Shown: positions 63,939-64,000 of the stretch, in pieces | How positions within the stretch are numbered: the stretch's first letter is position 1 | Layout: the number at the start of each line of letters is the position of its first letter | NCBI RefSeq assembly: GCF_013386165.1 | Contig: NZ_JACAOS010000001.1 | Coordinates: 581,034 to 645,033 of the forward strand | Direction of reading: 5' to 3' | DNA length: 64,000 nucleotides | From: Pseudomonas gingeri | Lineage (GTDB): Bacteria; Pseudomonadota; Gammaproteobacteria; Pseudomonadales; Pseudomonadaceae | Notes under the pieces: generated by a model | Database searches by the model: none | What the model was told of the DNA's origin: nothing | Seen by the model: only the letters and a program-made list of their open reading frames with translations | Translations under genes and position numbers: made by a program

Positions 63939-64000
63939 TTAGCTGATAGCGCCGGCAGTACCGGTGTGATCGAAGCCATCGGAAGCGACTGCGCCAGCGG
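63939..64000 (-). CDS. 3' end of an unidentified gene (cut by window edge)
   Basis: The minus strand is open from base 64000 to the TAA at 63939 and reads AGAVASDGFDHTGTAGAIS at its end. It is followed by a terminator hairpin, which supports a real gene. Only about 19 codons are visible, so the product cannot be named. Confidence 0.4.
   Translation of the reverse strand, partial: AGAVASDGFDHTGTAGAIS

Noticed and set aside
1..64000. CRISPR array, prophage, IS element or replication origin
   Set aside because: No regularly spaced repeats, phage structural genes, transposases or DnaA-box clusters were seen.

Overview
The window looks like chromosomal DNA of a Pseudomonas from the P. fluorescens complex. 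The signs are GC-rich coding with dense shadow frames, pairs of inverted REP sequences (REPINs), a CcoM cbb3-oxidase subunit gene, an EmhABC/TtgABC efflux operon with its operator, phaG, xenB, a DUF6124 gene and a pca cluster with PcaR boxes. No prophage, CRISPR array or transposase was seen.

Layout: 1-2179 MHYT-GGDEF-EAL protein cut by the left edge; 2305-7187 YkgJ-like protein, MFS transporter and RapA; 7433-10407 small protein, class V aminotransferase, RidA-like protein and LysR regulator; 10598-13077 two tiny genes (the second is ccoM, behind an ANR-type box), the Pit phosphate transporter and a small protein; 13461-22178 beta-ketoadipate region (candidate sRNA, pcaR, pcaIJF, pcaT, pcaD, polysaccharide deacetylase, OprD-family porin); 22480-29131 emhCBA and emhR; 29477-33571 exported protein, xenB-MFS-arsR, acpH; 33660-35239 olsBA; 35462-40255 serine hydrolase, small membrane protein, YceI, PLD-family synthase, PAS-GAF-GGDEF protein; 40361-44855 FlxA-like protein, short HPP protein, LysR, two lipoproteins, DUF6124 protein with a switch-like leader; 45171-47463 accessory patch (orphan HsdR_N nuclease between imperfect direct repeats, higBA, tRNA-Gly); 47744-52394 phaG, rsuA, CWC protein, diguanylate cyclase, double-cache protein; 52419-63773 DHA2 exporter, LysR/MBL/SDR genes, an aruI-like decarboxylase with an aldehyde dehydrogenase, an AraC regulator and a flavin reductase-like gene; 63939-64000 the 3' end of another gene.

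How the genes work together: pcaIJF, pcaD and pcaT carry out the lower beta-ketoadipate pathway. PcaR-type boxes lie before pcaR, before pcaI and far upstream of the porin gene, so the porin probably belongs to the same regulon. Perfect A-rich AANAANAA motifs (the Hfq/Crc target type) lie at the start of pcaT, in the porin leader and at the ribosome binding site of the aruI-like gene, which suggests catabolite repression of these catabolic genes. ArsR probably controls xenB and its MFS partner, and EmhR controls emhABC. Four c-di-GMP or cache proteins are scattered through the window.

The most interesting non-standard signals are: the unusual leader of the DUF6124 gene, where the Shine-Dalgarno can be masked by a segment that has an alternative upstream partner; a possible sRNA divergent from pcaR; a small upstream ORF in the porin leader; ccoM behind a well-placed ANR box; and the direct repeats around the orphan nuclease.
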